The translations under genes and the position numbers were made by a program. From the NCBI GenBank assembly GCA_022925895.1, contig JAKSYS010000349.1:1-63024 (forward strand): 63,024 nt of DNA. The letters run 5' to 3'. The stretch's first letter is position 1, and the number at the start of each line of letters is the position of its first letter. The notes under the pieces are model-generated. The model saw only the letters and a list, made by a program, of their open reading frames with translations, was not told the DNA's origin and ran no database searches. This DNA is from Fragilaria crotonensis (lineage: Eukaryota > Bacillariophyta > Fragilariophyceae > Fragilariales > Fragilariaceae). Positions 59,270 to 63,024 of the stretch are shown here, in pieces.

Positions 59270-60540
59270 TCCATGCCTTTTCTTCCTTTCCCTTTCCAAT
59301 CCCAAATCAACCATTTCTTGAACGAACAATACGTGATGATGCGATTATGATTGAAACAAAGCGGTCAATCAATAGCAAAAATGGCGATAGCACCAGTATG
59401 CTACCTGGTATGATACGGAGTAGCTAACGGCATTGTGATTTTTGACGGGTGCGTTTTTTTCCTCCGAGTTTTAAATTCGACATTTGAATATTGGTGTCGG
59501 ATGCGTATGACGTATGACGTCTGACAGAATACGAAGATACTAAGTGCTACTACCACTACCAGAAACCGGTATCACCTGGTACAAGTACCAGTACCAGAAG
59601 AGATGCAGACCTTCCTTGATGGAAGCACTGGCTTTATGTGGACGTGTGGACGACGTACATGGCCGAACTGAAGTTGTAATAAGCGTCTTGTTGAACCACG
59701 ATGAGGTTGACGTGACCGTCAAATGCAAGCTTGGATTCACAGCCTTTACGTGGGCTTGCATCATGGTCCAGGCTGAAGTTGCTGAATCAAGCGAGGGTGG
59801 ACGTCAATGCCAACTGGATGTGAATGCCACATGCAAATGCGGTTACACTGTCCTTATGTGGGCCTTGCTTGGAGGCCGTCTGGATATGATTCGTGAGCTG
59901 CTGCAGAACGACAAGCTGGATGTCAATATCAAGAACATGGCAGGGTCGACAGTTCTTGACATTGCTCGAAATTTTAAGATGATTCATGCCCTTGAAATGG
60001 CGAGCAATTGTGAGATTATTGACACTCTAGGAATTGATCACATTTTTGAGATGATTGAAATACAAAGTATGTGGATACGTTGATAAAACATCGGGCCATA
60101 GAGATGTGTTGGCAACGACTCACGACGACCTACAACCTACAACTATGATCGGCGAGAAAGAGAATGATGCTACCGTTCTATAATTGCACCGTACGCTACC
60201 CATGATTCAGTCGCGGTTCGGTCGCACATGCGCGACAGCCATAGGAATGTGCAAGTCGTGGTCATCAATCAAGTCAAGAGGTCCAAATGCTTCGATGTAT
60301 TGCTCGTGCATGTACCTGTTTATTGACATAAAACACCGTATAGCTAATCCTGTCATGACTTCTTTTGATATGAGTTCGACCAACCATCGTCGTTTGAACA
60401 TTGTTCTCACGACGGTTCTTGGTTAAAATCACTCTATTAGAACTAATTCTTGAGATTTCTCGGACCATCAACCGCGCTGCTGGATTTATCCGCATTCGCA
60501 TTGTCCTTTGCCCACGCTCGCAAGGCAATGGTCCAACACG
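59270..60540 (+). repeat. Segmental duplication, copy B (ankyrin pseudogene with flanks)
   Basis: Collinear with 27899-28890, with small indels in one or the other copy. Identity ends at about 60540 (GGTCCAACACG), where copy B switches abruptly to the duplicated ABC1 fragment. Confidence 0.75.
59611..60083 (+). pseudogene. Ankyrin-repeat pseudogene (copy B)
   Basis: Reads ALCGRVDDVHGRTEVVISVLLNHDEVDVTVKCKLG, GYTVLMWALLGGRLDMIRELLQNDKLDVN and STVLDIARNFKM, with two small disruptions in the middle near 59785. Better preserved at its 3' end than copy A. About four repeats, with a final cap like that of the intact family members (TALDIAR). Confidence 0.55.
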
Positions 60541-60723
60541 TATGTGCCGGGTCCCAAGTTGGAATAAGAAGCGTGGAGACAATTAGAACTGTTGGGGATC
60601 GACGCATCGAAAGGATTTAAAAGTCTGGTGCGAGACACTGCCGCCATGGAAGATTCGAATCGTACCGAATCCTTCGAGGGAACGATGCTCGACGGAAACG
60701 GTCCGAACGGAGCAATGTCGTCG
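60541..60723 (+). repeat. Duplicate of the ABC1-kinase 5' fragment
   Basis: 183 bases nearly identical to 54304-54487 (shared strings include GGGTCCCAAGTTGGAATAAG, AAAGGATTTAAAAGTCTGG and GAACGATGCTCGACGGAAAC), differing at only a few positions. Identity stops sharply at GCAATGTCGTC. Confidence 0.85.
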
Positions 60724-60726
60724 CCA

Positions 60727-61150
60727 TCGTCATGGTATGGGTTTGAATTCCACACACGGACTAACTCCGGCAGAAAGGCAACAAAAAGCTGAACAACGTG
60801 TTCGGGCCAGCTCATTACATTTCTTGTCACAATCATGGGAACAACCACGCTCAATAGCATCACCAAAAAGTATGGTCTCACGGGTCCAAGATGCTTGTTG
60901 AAACCAGCGTAGCTGCCAGCTCCGACCATGACGTTGATAAGCAACTGAATACTGCAACAAGCGCTCGAAAGAAGTGGAAGTAAAATCATTTCCATCGACG
61001 TTGCAAGAATCCACATGATGCCTCGTCGATGGGCGGTGATGAATGCGGCGGCTGGTACGGCGACTCTCCGTGTACAGAAAGGTCGTGCAAACAGCAACAG
61101 AAAAAACGAAAACGAAGCAAAGGTTTTAGGAAGGAAAGTTGGAGACCATA
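60727..61150 (-). CDS. Small multi-pass membrane protein with a Cys-Cys motif (MerT/MerC-like)
   Basis: The frame is open from above 61150 and no convincing ATG is present, so the 5' exon is missing or frameshifted. Order: TFASFSFFLLLFARPFC, then MWILATSMEMILLPLLSSACCSIQLLINVMVGAGSYAGFNKHLGP, then YFLVMLLSVVVPMIVTR, then an amphipathic LFVAFLPELVRVW. The helix carrying S-A-C-C followed by a Gly/Asn-containing turn recalls mercuric-ion transport helices (MerT/MerC), and similar hypothetical proteins occur in algae. Metal transport is only an inference. Its 3' end reads straight into the antisense of the duplicated ABC1 fragment, so the natural C-terminus was probably lost at about 60723. Confidence 0.4.
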
Positions 61151-61725
61151 CTAAGAATAGTAGGACAGATTTGTCAAAGAGGCATCCTTTTCTCCACCTC
61201 CACGCGCGGAATGCTGGGTTGTTATCGGTCGTGATTGCATGTCGTCGCTACCGGTACTGGTAGTCCGCCGTGAATTTTGCGCCATCATCAATACTTGGTG
61301 CCGGAAGAGTTTTCTCGTTCCAATGGATGGCACTTCAAGAGCCTCAATATGGTGGCATGCAGAATAGTGCGCGACATGAACGAAACAGATCACCATGACG
61401 GACCATCGCCGAGCCGATCTCATGGTGAAAGTGTTTTATTGTGACCCTGCAATCAGTGTAATGCATGCTGCGAACGATATGTTCTATGTCACTATGTCCC
61501 ATACACGATATACGTATACACAGTATACTGTTCATTTTTTTCGTGTACTACAAGTACTCCGTAGATCAGTGTAATAAAACTGTACCGTTACTTTACTGTA
61601 TGATAATGACGTCATGGGAATCTTTGGATCTTGTGCTCAGGATTCCGGTCACACGAGGAATGCAACCGTGACATGACATGAGCGTCATAGTCTCAAAACC
61701 TTTGTTCAAGTGAAATCCCTGCTTC
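61151..61725. other. Intergenic, nothing recognised
   Basis: Short open frames only. The (CAA)n run beginning at about 61730 belongs to the start of the next gene. Confidence 0.4.
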
Positions 61726-62911
61726 ATGAAACAACAACAACAACAACAACAATGTTACTTTTCTATGGCAACTTTGCTGCTGATCCTTGTGGTTGTCTTG
61801 ATGCTGCCACCGGAGGTGAATTCCGAGTTTTCAGCGTCAGCGTTGTCACAAAGCGTGACAATTCCAACCAAATCAAACCAACAACTAAGATTCGGCTATC
61901 TCGACGGGTTCGGCAAGTCCAAAATCATGGAGATGGATACTGATGACATTTCATCGTTGTTATCCACGGTTCGTCCGACAAATCTGACAAAACACAAGCT
62001 TGCCGGCGCCCTCACCTTGGCGCTGTTCGGATCACTTTTAAGTCAACCACTTTGGCATGATCGTCGCGGATATTGGACGACTGTGACTGTTGTGAGCCTG
62101 GCGTACCTCGTCGAAGCAGTATCGTCAAGTACTCGGAGGTATCTTTCCAATATGCTGACTCCGTTTCAAGTAATAAAGATCCTTCAAGATCTTCGAGACT
62201 CTAGGCCTATAATCACCTGGGACGTGGAGTGTTATCACTACAGGTACACCCACGCGCATCATTCCGGGAAGGGGAGGCGAGCTCACGAGAGCCGAACCAA
62301 GGTTGTAACTCATCGCGCATCACAACGCTACTTCTTCAATCAGTGAGTAGACTACCGAGGTTCAGGATCAACCCTCACCAAGAAGCACCAGTTTTCATCT
62401 TGGTTTGTCATCGCTCACGCACTTATTTCTCTTTCTATCACAGCTGCATTGATAAGACCAATGTGCAAGAGTTAATCGAGGCCCTGGAGTACGACCCTTC
62501 AAGTCAGAACCCATTCTTGAAGATCACCTTTGGCAAACTAGTCCTGTTTCGTGACTTGCAGTGCTATAATGACTATTTGAACCAGTATCATTCGTTCCTC
62601 GTTCGAGAAGGAAATCGAGACACTCACACCGACACAAAAACCTCTGTATCAGGTGAGTTTGCACCAGGGAAACGATGTGATCCCCGCCGCCACTTGGCTA
62701 ACCCACACGTTGATGATGTTATACTTTTTAAGTGCCCACCTTTTATCGATCCAAGTTACTCGCAGTCAGAACTGTGATCGGTGTTCGTGACCATGTTCGG
62801 CTTGTGTCATTTTGGTGCTGCACATTGTTGGGATTGACGTTACCGTATCGTATGTGGTTTGACAAGCACTGTGACTGCGTTGATGCTTTGCTGGTGAAGG
62901 AAGTTGGATAG
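61726..62911 (+). CDS. TMEM151-family membrane protein, three exons
   Basis: Exons 61726-62342, 62444-62652 and 62733-62911 join with all three phases consistent (1005 bases, 334 residues). Both introns are GT-AG (GTGAGT...CACAG, 101 bases; GTGAGT...TTTAAG, 80 bases). The first ATG gives MK plus a poly-Gln run; Met at 61765 begins a clean signal peptide (TLLLILVVVLMLP) and may be the true start. Family landmarks in order: LAGALTLALFGSLLSQPLW (membrane), RPIITWDVECYHYRY, TKVVTHRASQRYFF, LKITFGKLVLFRD, REGNRDTHTDTKTSV, and SFWCCTLLGLTLPYRMWF, the last matching the conserved FWxxxLxGLTLPYRxWF of TMEM151. Biochemical role unknown for the family. Complete within the window. Confidence 0.8.
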
Positions 62912-63024
62912 GATGTTAGTAGATGACTCCGGGAGGACACAACGTTATCCTCCGTGGCGAGAAAGGCGAGAAAGATCGCGCGTTCCGATGAAGTGAAATC
63001 TCAAGTCTCCCTGGGTGCAGCGCA

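Noticed and set aside
1..63024. tRNA and rRNA genes
   Set aside because: Reading both strands for T-arm/B-box-like strings and cloverleaf context gave no candidate I could support.

Overview
This window looks like nuclear DNA of a diatom (heterokont alga), probably a pennate type, although I cannot name the species. The reasons are: short GT-AG introns of about 60-100 bases (five placed to the base); secretory leaders followed by an AxF motif, as in proteins sent to a red-algal complex plastid (639-1308, 4504-6192, 32504-36346); an extracellular protein of P-S-x-x repeats; a degraded Crypton-type tyrosine-recombinase element and a copia RNase H remnant; and single, unlinked eukaryotic genes rather than operons.

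Layout. 1-6.2 kb: a plastid-type coiled-coil gene running off the left edge, a collagen-like ORF, an ankyrin remnant and a PP2C phosphatase. 6.9-8.3 kb: a PIG-X-like fragment and the C-terminus of a DNA cytosine methyltransferase. 8.4-18.2 kb: a membrane-anchored SGNH-type protein, a C2/transmembrane (MCTP-like) gene, an ABCC transporter fragment and two unknowns. 18.9-21.9 kb: GC-rich hairpin repeats on both sides of a broken tyrosine-recombinase element. 22.4-26.4 kb: a Kir-channel fragment, a lumenal-type PDZ-FKBP isomerase and a secreted trypsin with two Cys-rich modules. 27.4-32.2 kb: a TGT remnant, ankyrin genes and a 966-bp hAT-like element inserted in an ORF. 32.5-36.3 kb: one very repetitive protein. 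37-40 kb: a DNA polymerase alpha subunit B fragment and a two-box HMG protein. 40.9-47.9 kb: mostly transposon debris, including a TA-flanked inverted-repeat element and copia RNase H. 48-52.2 kb: a GDPD, a coiled-coil membrane protein and a 353-bp MITE. 52.5-61.2 kb: broken TrhO, ABC1-kinase and PS-repeat genes, an intact ankyrin gene with a 78-bp minisatellite, and a duplicated ankyrin/ABC1 segment. 61.7-62.9 kb: a complete three-exon TMEM151-family gene.

Two themes stand out. First, many recognisable gene fragments are interrupted by isolated one-base frameshifts, some in homopolymers, while several long ORFs nearby are intact. Either this is a pseudogene-rich accessory region or the assembly keeps residual indels; sequence alone cannot decide. 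Second, repeats act at every scale: hairpin units beside the recombinase, three inverted-repeat elements with target duplications, 42-, 78- and 303-bp in-frame coding repeats, a ~1 kb segmental duplication (27.9 and 59.3 kb), and GTAC-rich palindromes between genes. I found no rRNA, convincing tRNA or CRISPR array, and no functional gene cluster.
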